A stretch of 64,000 nucleotides of DNA. It comes from Promicromonospora sp049532985. GTDB taxonomy: Bacteria; Actinomycetota; Actinomycetes; Actinomycetales; Cellulomonadaceae. The translations under genes were made by a program, and so were the position numbers. The notes under the pieces were generated by a model. That model saw nothing but the letters and a program-made list of their open reading frames with translations, made no database searches and had not been told where the DNA came from. The stretch spans positions 496,001-560,000 of the forward strand of contig NZ_CP186693.1 of the NCBI RefSeq assembly GCF_049532985.1, given 5' to 3'. Positions 1-8,071 of the stretch are shown here, one piece after another (position 1 is the first letter of the stretch; every line of letters starts with the position of its first letter).

Positions 1-1917
1 ATGCTGCGGGCCTGGCGGTCCGACGCCCGGGCCCGCCACGGATACACGGGCGCCGCCTACGCACGGCCCGAGGCGGCGTGGGCCGCGCGCTGCAGCACCG
101 TGGCGCAGGTGTGGCTGTGGGACGAGCTGCTCTACTCGTTCGAGGAGCGCCGGTTCACGCCCGAGCGGTTCCTGGCCGACGCCGCCGAGCGGTTCGGCGG
201 CCTGGACGCCGTCGTGCTGTGGCACGCGTACCCGGTGATCGGGTTGGACGACCGCAACCAGTGGGACTTCTACCGCGACGTGCCCGGCCTGGACGCGCTG
301 GTGGCCACGTTCCACGAGGCCGGGATGCACGTGTTCGTGGACTACAACCCGTGGGACGTCGGCACGCGGCGCGGGGCCGACGACCTCACCGAGCTCGCCG
401 CGGTCGTGGCCGAGCTCGGGGCGGACGGCGTCTTCCTGGACACGCTGAAGAAGGCCGAGCCCGAGCTCGTGGCGCGGCTGGAGGCGGCGCGGCCCGGGAT
501 CGTGCTGGAGGGCGAGTCCAAGCTGCCCGTCGAGCGGATCGAGGACCACTCCTCGTCCTGGGCGCAGTTCTTCGCCGACTCGCCGGTGCCGGGCGTGCTG
601 CGGGCGCACTGGTACGAGCGCCGGCACATGCAGCACCACGTGCGGCGCTGGCACCGGGACCACTCCGAGGAGCTGCAGTCCGCGTGGCTGAACGGCGTGG
701 GCGTGATGGTGTGGGAGGTCGTGTTCGGGGTGTGGGTGGGCTGGTCCCGGCGCGACGCCGCGACGGTGCGTCGCCTGGTGACCGTCCAGCGCGCGACCCG
801 CGACCTGCTGCTCGACGGCGAGTGGACGCCGCTGGCACCGCTCTCACCGGACGCCGAGGCCGGGGGCGTGTACGCCTCGACGTGGTCGCTCGACGGCGTG
901 ACGCTCTGGACGCTGGTGAACCGCGGGGAGTCGGACTACGCGGGGCAGGTGCTGGCCACGGAGGCCGCGGAGCGGGCGTCGGGGCGGCTGTTCCCGCTCA
1001 CGGACGGACATGCTGGCAGCGCGCCTGGCACGTCGGCCGACGTCGTCGTGCCCGGGCGGGGCATCGCCGCGCTGCTGCACGTCGCCGACGGTGTCGCGGA
1101 CCCGGCCTGGCTGCCGGACCTGCTCGACGCCCTCGCGGCGGCCCCGCACGACCCCGACGCCCGGTTCCCGCACCGCCTCGCCCGCCGCGTGGGCGAGGCG
1201 GCCGCACAGGTCACCCCGGTGACGTACGCGCCGGTCGGGTCGGTTCCGCCGTCGGGTACGTCCGAGCCGGACGCCGTCGTCGTACCGCAGGGCGCCTACG
1301 CCCTGACCGTCCGCTACCGCGCCCGGGAGACCGGTATGTACCAGGGCGCGCCGTACGTGGACGAGTGGAAGCCGCTGCCGCCGCGCCTGCACGACGCGCG
1401 CACGCTCCAGCGCGACGGCGTCCTCGCGACGGCGGTCGCGGTGGCGGAGTCCGAGGTGACGAACGCGCAGTTCGCGGAGTTCCTGGCCGCGACGGGCTAC
1501 ACGCCCGCGGAGCCGCACCGGTTCCTGGCGCACTGGGCCGGTGGCGTGCCGGCGGCGGGCGACGAGCCCGTCACCTACGTCGACCTCGACGACGCCCGCG
1601 CCTACTGCGCGTGGCGCGGCGGGCGGCTGCCCACGGAGGACGAGTGGCAGCTCGCGGGGGAGGCCGCGCCCGGTCTCTTCGGCGTCGCACGGCCGGGCAC
1701 CGGCGTCTGGAACTGGACCGAGAGCGAGCACAGCGACGGCCGCACCCGGTTCGTCATGCTCAAGGGCGGCAGCGACTACCGGGCCGCGGACTCGGACTGG
1801 TACGTCGAGGGAGGGCGGCACGCGCCGGACTACTCGGTGAAGCTGCTGCTCCCGGGCCTCGGGCTGGCGCGGAGCGCGACGGTGGGGTTCCGGTGCGCGT
1901 GGGAGGTGCGGGCATGA
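1..1917 (+). CDS. TIM-barrel-like protein with C-terminal SUMF1/FGE domain (5' end uncertain)
   Basis: The frame is open from the first base, so the ATG at position 1 may be internal and the gene may be cut by the window. Residues about 1-270 look like a glycosidase-type beta/alpha barrel (VDYNPWD, DGVFLDTLKK, GVMVWEVVFG). Residues about 430-638 form a formylglycine-generating-enzyme/SUMF1-type domain (SEVTNAQFAEFL, CAWRGGRLPTEDEW, WNWTES, MLKGGSDY, GFRCAW). SUMF1 folds occur in sulfatase-modifying enzymes and in non-heme iron or copper oxidases; which applies here cannot be read. The stop overlaps the next start by 4 bp, so it belongs to the CoA-transferase/CitE operon. Confidence 0.75.
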   Translation: MLRAWRSDARARHGYTGAAYARPEAAWAARCSTVAQVWLWDELLYSFEERRFTPERFLADAAERFGGLDAVVLWHAYPVIGLDDRNQWDFYRDVPGLDALVATFHEAGMHVFVDYNPWDVGTRRGADDLTELAAVVAELGADGVFLDTLKKAEPELVARLEAARPGIVLEGESKLPVERIEDHSSSWAQFFADSPVPGVLRAHWYERRHMQHHVRRWHRDHSEELQSAWLNGVGVMVWEVVFGVWVGWSRRDAATVRRLVTVQRATRDLLLDGEWTPLAPLSPDAEAGGVYASTWSLDGVTLWTLVNRGESDYAGQVLATEAAERASGRLFPLTDGHAGSAPGTSADVVVPGRGIAALLHVADGVADPAWLPDLLDALAAAPHDPDARFPHRLARRVGEAAAQVTPVTYAPVGSVPPSGTSEPDAVVVPQGAYALTVRYRARETGMYQGAPYVDEWKPLPPRLHDARTLQRDGVLATAVAVAESEVTNAQFAEFLAATGYTPAEPHRFLAHWAGGVPAAGDEPVTYVDLDDARAYCAWRGGRLPTEDEWQLAGEAAPGLFGVARPGTGVWNWTESEHSDGRTRFVMLKGGSDYRAADSDWYVEGGRHAPDYSVKLLLPGLGLARSATVGFRCAWEVRA

Positions 1918-3122
1918 GCGTCTCGCGGGACGCCGCCGACGGCGCCCTGGCCGGCCTGCGCGTCGTGGACGCGTCCACGCTGTTCGCCGGTCCGATGGCC
2001 GCGATGCACCTGGGCGACCTGGGGGCGTCGGTCGTGAAGGTGGAGCATCCCGAGCGGCCCGACCCGTCCCGTACGCACGGCGCGGCCAAGGACGGCGTCA
2101 ACCTCTGGTGGAAGACGCTGGGCCGCAACAAGCGCACGATCACGGCGAACCTGGGGTCGGACGGCGGGCGCGAGGTGTTCCTGGCGCTGGCCGAGCGGTC
2201 CGACGTCGTGATCGAGAACTTCCGGCCGGGCACGCTCGAGCGCTGGGGGCTGGGGTACGAGGAGCTGTCGGCGCGCAACCCTCGCCTGGTGCTCGCGCGC
2301 GTCTCGGGCTTCGGTCAGACCGGGCCCTACCGCACGCGGCCGGGGTTCGGCACGCTGGCCGAGGCGATGAGCGGGTTCGCCGCGATGACCGGCGAGCCCG
2401 ACGGTCCGCCCACCCTGCCGCCCTTCGGCCTGGCCGACGGCGTCGCGTCGCTGGCCACGGCGTTCGCGATCATGACGGCACTCTCCGCGCGCGAGCGGAC
2501 CGGGCGCGGGCAGGTCGTGGACACCGCGATCGTGGAGCCGATCCTGGCGATGCTCGGGCCGCAGATCACGCGCTGGGACCAGCTCGGCACGGTGCAGGCG
2601 CGGACCGGCAACCGGTCGAGCAACAACGCGCCCCGCAACACCTACCGCACGAGCGACGGGCACTGGGTGGCCGTCTCGACGTCGGCCCAGTCGATCGCGG
2701 AGCGGGTGATGCGCCTGGTGGGGCGACCGGAGCTCGTGGACGAGCCGTGGTTCGCGCGCGGCGTGGACCGGGCACGGCACGCGGACGAGCTCGACGAGGC
2801 GGTCGGGGGCTGGATCTCCCGCCGGACACGGGAGGAGGTCGTGGCGGCGTTCGAGGAGGCCCAGGCCGCGGTGGCCCCCGTGTACGACGCGCGCGACATC
2901 GTGGCCGACCCGCAGTTCCGGGCACTCGGGACGATCCACGAGATCGAGGATCCGGAGCTCGGGCCGATGCTCATGCAGGGGCCGCTGTTCCGGCTCTCGG
3001 AGAGCGACGGCGTCATCGGGTTCACCGGCCGCCCGCACGGCGCGGACACGGACGAGGTGCTGGGGGAGCTGGGGTTCTCGCCGGCGAGGGTGGCGGCGTT
3101 GCGCGCGGAGGGCGCGGTATGA
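1914..3122 (+). CDS. CaiB/BaiF family (class III) CoA-transferase
   Basis: The 402-residue product has the usual length for class III CoA-transferases, which move CoA between carboxylic acids. Family marks are LRVVDASTLFAGPMAAMHLGDLGASVVKVEHP near residues 15-45, where an Asp of the family acts in catalysis further on, RNKRTITANL, and the GFGQTGPY and GFGTLAEAMSGF segments. The ATG overlaps the upstream stop (ATGA) and the stop overlaps the CitE-like gene, which indicates translational coupling. The pair CoA-transferase plus CitE-like lyase fits breakdown of a short branched or hydroxy dicarboxylic acid through a CoA thioester. The substrate is not deducible. Confidence 0.9.
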   Translation: MSVSRDAADGALAGLRVVDASTLFAGPMAAMHLGDLGASVVKVEHPERPDPSRTHGAAKDGVNLWWKTLGRNKRTITANLGSDGGREVFLALAERSDVVIENFRPGTLERWGLGYEELSARNPRLVLARVSGFGQTGPYRTRPGFGTLAEAMSGFAAMTGEPDGPPTLPPFGLADGVASLATAFAIMTALSARERTGRGQVVDTAIVEPILAMLGPQITRWDQLGTVQARTGNRSSNNAPRNTYRTSDGHWVAVSTSAQSIAERVMRLVGRPELVDEPWFARGVDRARHADELDEAVGGWISRRTREEVVAAFEEAQAAVAPVYDARDIVADPQFRALGTIHEIEDPELGPMLMQGPLFRLSESDGVIGFTGRPHGADTDEVLGELGFSPARVAALRAEGAV

Positions 3123-3982
3123 CCCGGACGGCCGGCGCTCCGCCGCTGACCCTGCTGTACGTGCCCGCCGACCGGCCCGACCGGGTGGCCAAGGCGCTGG
3201 CCTCTGCGGCCGACGCGGTGCTGGTCGACCTGGAGGACGCCGTCGCGCCGTCGCGCAAGGGGGAGGCGCGCGAGAACGCCGGGCAGATCCTTGCGGGGCC
3301 GGCGGGATCCGGCGCGGGCGCCGGCCGGCCGGCCGGGGCGGTCCAGGTGCGGATCAACCACCGCAGCACGCCGTGGCACGCCGACGACGTCGCACTGCTC
3401 GGCTCGTTGCCGCCCGGGATCGGCGTGCGGGTGCCCAAGGTGGAGTCGGCCGGTGAGGTGCGCGAGCTCGCGGAGGCGCTGCCGGGCCGGGCGCTGCACC
3501 TGCTGGTCGAGTCGGCGCTCGGCGTCGAGCGGGCGTTCGAGCTGGCCGCGGCCTCGCCGCAGGTCGCCTCGATCGGCCTGGGCGAGGCGGACCTGCGCTC
3601 CGACCTGCGCGTAGACGGCGAGGACGGGCTGCTGTGGGCGCGCGGCCGCGTGGTGGTCGCGGCGCGGGCGGCGGGCCTCGTGCCGCCGGTGATGTCGGCG
3701 TACACGAACGTGCGCGACCTGGACGGGCTGGCGGCGTCGTGCCTGGTGGGGCGACGGCTGGGCTTCTCCGGGCGGACGGCGATCCACCCCGGGCAGCTCG
3801 ACACGATCCGGACGGCGTTCCTCCCGTCGGCCGCCGAGGTGGCGGCCGCGCAGGAGGTGCTCGACCGGGTGCGTGGTGCCGCGGCCGAGGGGGTCGGGGC
3901 CGTGGCGCTGGAGGACGGGACGTTTCTCGACGTGGCGATGGTGGAGCGGGCGCGGTGGGTGGTGGGGCTGGGGGAGGGCTGA
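3119..3982 (+). CDS. HpcH/HpaI aldolase/citrate lyase (CitE-like) family protein
   Basis: This 287-residue protein starts LTLLYVPADRPDRVAKAL and has VLVDLEDAVAP (Mg-binding Glu/Asp region), VRINHRSTPWHADD, VRVPKVESAGEV, LVESALGVERAFELA, SIGLGEADLRSDLR and GRTAIHPGQL. These are the CitE/malyl-CoA lyase barrel signatures, so it probably cleaves or forms a C-C bond in a CoA-ester. No citrate lyase alpha or gamma subunit lies nearby, so it is not a classical citrate lyase subunit. It overlaps the CoA-transferase by 4 bp. It is the last gene of the operon in the window. Confidence 0.88.
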   Translation: MTRTAGAPPLTLLYVPADRPDRVAKALASAADAVLVDLEDAVAPSRKGEARENAGQILAGPAGSGAGAGRPAGAVQVRINHRSTPWHADDVALLGSLPPGIGVRVPKVESAGEVRELAEALPGRALHLLVESALGVERAFELAAASPQVASIGLGEADLRSDLRVDGEDGLLWARGRVVVAARAAGLVPPVMSAYTNVRDLDGLAASCLVGRRLGFSGRTAIHPGQLDTIRTAFLPSAAEVAAAQEVLDRVRGAAAEGVGAVALEDGTFLDVAMVERARWVVGLGEG

Positions 3983-4005
3983 CGCTTGGCAGGATCCCCG
4001 CGAAG

Positions 4006-4032
4006 CGATAGATTTCTATCGTTCTTCGATAG
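4006..4032. promoter_or_regulatory. Operator-like CGATA/TATCG inverted repeats before DUF2975-XRE pair
   Basis: Three half-sites are visible: CGATAGA at 4006-4012, TCTATCG at 4015-4021 and CGATAG at 4027-4032. The first two form a perfect 7-bp inverted repeat around TT; the second and third form another inverted repeat with a 5-bp spacer. The last half-site runs into the AGGAGG ribosome-binding site. The small XRE regulator two genes downstream is the obvious candidate to bind here and repress itself. That link is inferred. Confidence 0.7.
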
Positions 4033-4039
4033 GAGGGTC

Positions 4040-4546
4040 ATGAATCCGCTCGTGACACGGCTTCTGCGGCTCGTGATCGTCGTACTTCTGCTGGGAACCC
4101 TGCTGGTTCAGCTGGTGGTGCTCCCGGAGCTCTCGGCCGGTGTCGCATCGGCCTATCCCGAGACTGCGCGCCTCCGCGCGCCCACCCTGGCCTGGGCGGT
4201 GGCCGTGCTGGTGCCCGCCCAGATGGTGCTCGTGGGCATCTGGCAGCTTCTCGGCCTGGTCGGTCGCGACGCCGTGTTCTCGCTCGGCGCGTTCCGGTGG
4301 GTCGACCTGATGATCTGGGCCTCCGCCGGATCCTGCGTGCTGGCGCTCGGCCTCCTGGGGTGGCTGACGGTGCAGACCCTGGACTACGGGATGCAGCCCG
4401 GGATCGGGCTCGCGCTCATCGGGTGCGCCGTGCTGGCGGGCGGGGTCGCGCTCCTCGTTGCCGTCCTGCGTGGCCTGCTCGTCAAGGCAGTCGGGTGGAA
4501 GGGCGAGGCGACGGCGCTCCGGGCCGAGCTCGACGAGGTGATCTGA
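4040..4546 (+). CDS. DUF2975 family membrane protein
   Basis: The 168-residue product has four predicted membrane segments (about residues 10-30, 47-70, 90-112 and 122-145). This is typical of DUF2975 proteins, which are nearly always paired with a small Cro/C1-type regulator. The ATG at 4040 is chosen because a clear AGGAGG lies 3-4 bp upstream; a start at 3986 would place the operator-like repeats inside the gene. The stop overlaps the regulator start (TGATG). The molecular role of DUF2975 is unknown; pairing suggests a regulator-sensor unit. Confidence 0.85.
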   Translation: MNPLVTRLLRLVIVVLLLGTLLVQLVVLPELSAGVASAYPETARLRAPTLAWAVAVLVPAQMVLVGIWQLLGLVGRDAVFSLGAFRWVDLMIWASAGSCVLALGLLGWLTVQTLDYGMQPGIGLALIGCAVLAGGVALLVAVLRGLLVKAVGWKGEATALRAELDEVI

Positions 4547-4776
4547 TGCCGATCGTCGTGGACATCGACGTCATGCTCGCCCGCCGCAAGATGTCGGTGG
4601 GGGAGCTGGCCGATCGGGTCGGGATCACCGCCGCGAACCTCGCGGTCCTGAAGAACGGGCGCGCGAAGGCAGTCCGGTTCAGCACTCTCGAGGCGCTCTG
4701 CGTGGCGCTCGAGTGTCAGCCGGGGGATCTTGTGCGCTATGTGCCGGGCGGCGACGCTGTGTCGTCGGAGGGCTGA
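4546..4776 (+). CDS. Small Cro/C1-type helix-turn-helix regulator (YozG-like)
   Basis: This 76-residue protein is almost entirely an XRE DNA-binding domain: DVMLARRKMSVGELADRVGITAANLAVLKNGRAKAVRFSTLEALCVAL, followed by CQPGDLVRYVPG. The LEALCVALECQPGDLV ending is typical of the small HTH_26 regulators that accompany DUF2975 genes. Its start overlaps the upstream stop by one base, so the two are co-translated. It probably binds the CGATA/TATCG repeats in front of the operon (inference). Confidence 0.9.
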   Translation: MPIVVDIDVMLARRKMSVGELADRVGITAANLAVLKNGRAKAVRFSTLEALCVALECQPGDLVRYVPGGDAVSSEG

Positions 4777-4824
4777 CGGGTCGTGGAATCTGCTGGTGGG
4801 GGATGGGGTTGTTCGGCGAGCACA

Positions 4825-4846
4825 TCGAACAGGTGTGCCATAGGAT
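4825..4846 (+). promoter_or_regulatory. SOS-box-like site and -10 element before DUF222-HNH copy 1
   Basis: TCGAACAGGTGTGCCA (4825-4840) keeps the left half of the actinobacterial LexA box TCGAAC-N4-GTTCGA and a degenerate right half. TAGGAT follows at 4841-4846 as a likely -10, 7 bp before the start codon, so transcripts may be nearly leaderless. The equivalent site lies before the second copy at 41408-41423 with a better right half. Confidence 0.5.
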
Positions 4847-4852
4847 GATGGT

Positions 4853-6751
4853 ATGACGCGATCGGATGAGGTGCGGGGACTGGCGGGCGGGCAGCCTGCC
4901 GGGTCGGTGCTGCCCGAGGATGTGCTGCCTGATGGTGGTGCGGGGGGACCCGGAGAGCGCGTGCTTGGTGGCGTCGGCACTGTGGCTGATGTGCGGGTGG
5001 TGCGGGAGGCGCTGGCGGGGATGATTCTGCCCGGTGCTGCTGACATGTCCGGGTCGGGTCTGGTCTCGCGGGAGGTCCAGGCGCAGTGGGTGGATCTACT
5101 GGGTGAGTTGGAGGCGGTGAAGGCTGCGGTGACCGCGACGCAGGCCCGCCTGGTGGTCGCCCTGGACGAGGCCACCAGGGCTGAGGAGGCCGCACAGGGT
5201 GTTCGGGTGGAGCGGCGTGGTCGTGGTGTGTCGAACCAGGTGGGTGCGGCGCTACGGGTGTCCCCGCACGCCGGGGCCGGGTTCGTGTCCACCTCCCGGG
5301 TGTGGGTGACGCAGATGCCCCACACGTTCGCGGCGTTGCAGACGGGGATCCTCTCGCAGTGGCGGGCCACGTTGTTGGTCCGGGAGACGTCGCACCTGTC
5401 GGTGGAGCATCGTGCCCTGATCGACGAGCAGGTCTGCGGCCCCGCGCACCTGGGTGCTTTGGCGCGGATGGGGACGCGGCGGTTGGTGGCCCGGATCAAG
5501 GAACTCGCCGCGAGCCTGGATGTGCACGCGTGCGTGAACCGCAACGCGAGGGCCGTCTCGCAGCGGCGGGTCTCGATCCGCCCGGCCCCGGACCTGATGG
5601 TCTACCTGACCGCCCTGGTGCCGATGGGGCAGGGTGTGCAGGCCTACGCCCACCTCAAGGCGACCGCTGAATCCGTGAAGGCTACGGGGGACGAGCGGGG
5701 GACCGGTCAGATCATGGCGGACACTCTGATCGAGCGTGTCACTGGGCGTGGCCCGGGTCGGGCCGCGGATGTGCCGGTGGCGATCAACCTCCTGGTCTCC
5801 GACGACACGCTGCTGGCTGGTGGCACCCAGCCTGGTGTGATCACCGAGGGTGTCCCGGTGGGTGGGGGTGTGGTCCCGGCGCCGGTGGCGCGGAACTTGG
5901 TCGCGCACGCGATCGACACGAACGCGGCGTGGTTGCGCAGCATCTACACCGACCCGCACGGGCGCCTGGTGGCCACGACCTCGATGTCCCGGTTCCACCC
6001 ACCAGGCCTGGCTGGCTTGCTGCGGGCCCGGGGGCAGGGGATCTGTGCCACGTTGTGGTGTGATGCGCCGATCCGGCACCTGGACCACATCACCCCGCAC
6101 GCCCAGGGCGGTCCTACCAGCCTGGACAACGGGCAAGGGTTGTGCGCGCGGTGCAACCATGCCAAGCAGGCACCCGGCTGGGTACAGAAGACCACCCAGC
6201 ACGAGGGACGCCACGCCGTGGAGACCACCACCCCGACCGGACACACCCACCTCTCGGTAGCACCCATGCCACCAACACCCCTGCGCGCCGACCGGGCGGG
6301 CTCGGCCAGTACTGGGGCAGTCACGGAGGCGCCGGCCCCGGACAGTGTGCGGGATCCCGGCGGTCAGGGGCCGGTCCACGATCCGTCACCGACCGTCCTG
6401 ACCGGCACGGCCGGCACAGCCGTCCCGCCGGTCCCGACCGCAGGTACCACCCCGGCCAACACCCCCTCCACGGCGGGTGGCGGTGGCGCGCGCCCGGGTT
6501 GGACCCCCGCGGTCGGCATGACCGGCCCAACCCCCGGACGCATCCCACGCAGCCGCTACTCGATCGGCTGCCACACCACCCACCACCAGGGCGCGATCGC
6601 CTACCGACCAAGCAAGCAACCCACCACCGGCAGCCGAACCAGCGCCGGCCGAACGAGAAGAGGATCGAAGAGCCCGAAGGGGCGGACAGCCTCTCGGGCC
6701 GATCTCTCCTGGGCACACGACCGGACCCTGTTCACCGCACAGTCAGCTTGA
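4853..6751 (+). CDS. DUF222/13E12-repeat family HNH endonuclease, copy 1
   Basis: The 632-residue protein has a DUF222 region (about residues 75-330; LGELEAVKAAVTATQARLVVALDEA, QVGAALRVSPHAG) and an HNH nuclease near residues 400-440 (HLDHITPHAQGGPTSLDN, LCARCNHAKQ). Its C-terminal tail of about 180 residues is rich in Pro, Thr, Gly and Arg. A second copy at 39572-41395 lies in inverted orientation; from about 5103 to 6293 the two DNAs are nearly identical, while the N-terminal 75 residues and parts of the tail have diverged. 13E12-type genes are multicopy in actinobacteria, and several in M. tuberculosis belong to the SOS regulon. The DNA target is unknown. Confidence 0.9.
   Translation: MTRSDEVRGLAGGQPAGSVLPEDVLPDGGAGGPGERVLGGVGTVADVRVVREALAGMILPGAADMSGSGLVSREVQAQWVDLLGELEAVKAAVTATQARLVVALDEATRAEEAAQGVRVERRGRGVSNQVGAALRVSPHAGAGFVSTSRVWVTQMPHTFAALQTGILSQWRATLLVRETSHLSVEHRALIDEQVCGPAHLGALARMGTRRLVARIKELAASLDVHACVNRNARAVSQRRVSIRPAPDLMVYLTALVPMGQGVQAYAHLKATAESVKATGDERGTGQIMADTLIERVTGRGPGRAADVPVAINLLVSDDTLLAGGTQPGVITEGVPVGGGVVPAPVARNLVAHAIDTNAAWLRSIYTDPHGRLVATTSMSRFHPPGLAGLLRARGQGICATLWCDAPIRHLDHITPHAQGGPTSLDNGQGLCARCNHAKQAPGWVQKTTQHEGRHAVETTTPTGHTHLSVAPMPPTPLRADRAGSASTGAVTEAPAPDSVRDPGGQGPVHDPSPTVLTGTAGTAVPPVPTAGTTPANTPSTAGGGGARPGWTPAVGMTGPTPGRIPRSRYSIGCHTTHHQGAIAYRPSKQPTTGSRTSAGRTRRGSKSPKGRTASRADLSWAHDRTLFTAQSA
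5103..6293 (+). repeat. Left arm of ~1.2-kb long-range inverted repeat
   Basis: The central part of DUF222-HNH copy 1 matches copy 2 (about 40001-41190) on the opposite strand with only scattered single-base differences. For example, the stretch that starts LGELEAVKAAVTATQ runs for more than 100 bases with one mismatch. Borders are estimated by eye. Such arms can recombine and invert the roughly 33.7 kb between them, or undergo gene conversion. Confidence 0.85.
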
Positions 6752-6773
6752 GCCGTGCTGCCACGCTGGTGGC

Positions 6774-7156
6774 ATGGCTCATCACGAGACCCTGCCGGGC
6801 TGCCTGCTGATCACCGGCACTTCGCCGCGGCAGGCTTCACTCCGGTCGCCGACTCCGTGGTCGAGACCCGGGAGGAGCTCGACTTCATCGCTGGACGCCT
6901 GCATGCCCGGCCGCTGATGCTGGTGGTGCTGTGCCCGCCGTTGGAGGTGGCTCGTCACCGGAACGTGACCCGCGCCGTAGAGACCCGTGTGGACTACGAC
7001 GTCACGCCCCTGGCGCGCAACCAGCGTCGCGAGCTGGGCGGCCTGGGCTGGTGGCTGGACTCGGGTGACCAGACGCCCGAGGAGACCGCGGACCTGATCG
7101 TGGCGGAGGCGGCGCGGCGGGCTGTCGTGCACCGCGCGCTACCCTCACCCAGGTGA
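6774..7156 (+). pseudogene. Frameshifted P-loop kinase remnant (chloramphenicol-phosphotransferase-like)
   Basis: An ATG at 6774 opens a frame beginning MAHHETLPGCLLITGT, the start of a P-loop kinase, but the GxxGxGKS part that should follow is missing. A second frame, readable from about 6820 to 7156, continues HFAAAGFTPVADSVVETREELDFIA, LMLVVLCPPLEVARHRN and GWWLDSGDQTPEETADLI, typical of the C-terminal half of CPT-like AAA kinases. An internal deletion with a frameshift near 6815-6830 explains both. The nucleotide-binding loop is lost, so no activity is expected. The 3' end overlaps the next GTG by 4 bp, a relic of an operon. Confidence 0.7.
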
Positions 7157-8067
7157 GCAAGTCCTCGTACCGGCGCCCCTCCGCGGTCCGCTACGCCCAC
7201 AACGGCGATGTGTCCATCGCCTACGAGACGTTCGGCGACCTGACCTCGGCCGAACCGCTCCTCCTGATCATGGGGCTGGACTTTCAGATGGTCTGGTGGG
7301 CGGACGAGTTCTGCGCACAGCTCGTCGACGCAGGGTTCGCCGTCGTCCGGTTCGACAACCGCGACACCGGACTCTCCACGCACTTCGAGTCGCGGAGTCG
7401 GCAGCACCCGTTTCGGGCGCTGCTGGGCGGGACCACGTCTGCGTACACGGGCACCGACATGCTCGACGACATCGAGGCGGTGCTCGACGCCGTCGGCTGG
7501 TCGTCGGCGCACGTCCTGGGCGCCTCCATGGGTGCCGGTCTCGCGCAGGCGCTGGCGCTGGCGCGCCCGTCGCGGGTCCGGTCCATGGTCAGTGCCATGG
7601 GGCCGCCCGTGACGGCAGGTCCGCTCCGGACGCTGACTTACCTGCGCCCGGGTGCTCTCATCCGGCTGGCCCTGACGGGACGGGCGCTGGCCCGCAACGG
7701 ACCGGTCGAGCTCCTGGTCGAGATCTACCGTGCGCTCTCCTCGCCCGGCTACCCGTTCCCGGAGCGATGGGCGCGCCAGGCGGCGACGATCAGCCACGGG
7801 CGCAGCCCGCGCGACCCCCGCTCCGCGCAACGACAGACTGCGACGGCGCGGACGTTCCGGCTGCCGCCGTTGTCGGAGGTCCGCGTCCCGGCACTGGTGA
7901 TCGTGGGCGAGAGCGACCCCCTGATCAGGGCATCTGCCGGGCGCGACATCGCCCGGCAGATACCCGGTGCAGTGCTGCGCCTCTATCCCGGCGTGGGGCA
8001 CACCCTGCCGGCGGAGCTGTGGCCCGACATCATCCGGGAGCTGAGGGACCTGGCCGCCCGAGCCTGA
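7153..8067 (+). CDS. Alpha/beta hydrolase
   Basis: The 304-residue product has the alpha/beta hydrolase pattern: LLLIMGL (oxyanion strand), VVRFDNRDTGLST, the nucleophile elbow GASMG, the acid in GESDPLI and the catalytic His in GVGHTLP. The GTG at 7153 overlaps the kinase remnant stop; no better start is seen. The protein resembles the hydrolase at 16727-17653 along its length (MGL..WW..F, VVR.D.RD.G.ST.F), so the two are paralogues. Substrate unknown; an esterase or epoxide-hydrolase-like role is possible. Confidence 0.88.
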   Translation: MSKSSYRRPSAVRYAHNGDVSIAYETFGDLTSAEPLLLIMGLDFQMVWWADEFCAQLVDAGFAVVRFDNRDTGLSTHFESRSRQHPFRALLGGTTSAYTGTDMLDDIEAVLDAVGWSSAHVLGASMGAGLAQALALARPSRVRSMVSAMGPPVTAGPLRTLTYLRPGALIRLALTGRALARNGPVELLVEIYRALSSPGYPFPERWARQAATISHGRSPRDPRSAQRQTATARTFRLPPLSEVRVPALVIVGESDPLIRASAGRDIARQIPGAVLRLYPGVGHTLPAELWPDIIRELRDLAARA

Positions 8068-8071
8068 CCCG

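Noticed and set aside
78..3122. Very long Arg/Ala/Gly-rich ORF spanning the first two genes in another frame
   Set aside because: Its first part is a low-complexity GC-rich shadow of the SUMF1-domain gene; only the end after the ATG at 1914 is a real protein (CoA-transferase).
3119..3982. Classical citrate lyase beta subunit
   Set aside because: No citD, citF or citrate lyase ligase genes are adjacent; the CoA-transferase neighbour suggests a CoA-ester lyase.
4853..6751. Insertion sequence or transposase
   Set aside because: The repeated gene is DUF222-HNH, not a transposase, and no terminal inverted repeats or target duplications were seen around either copy.
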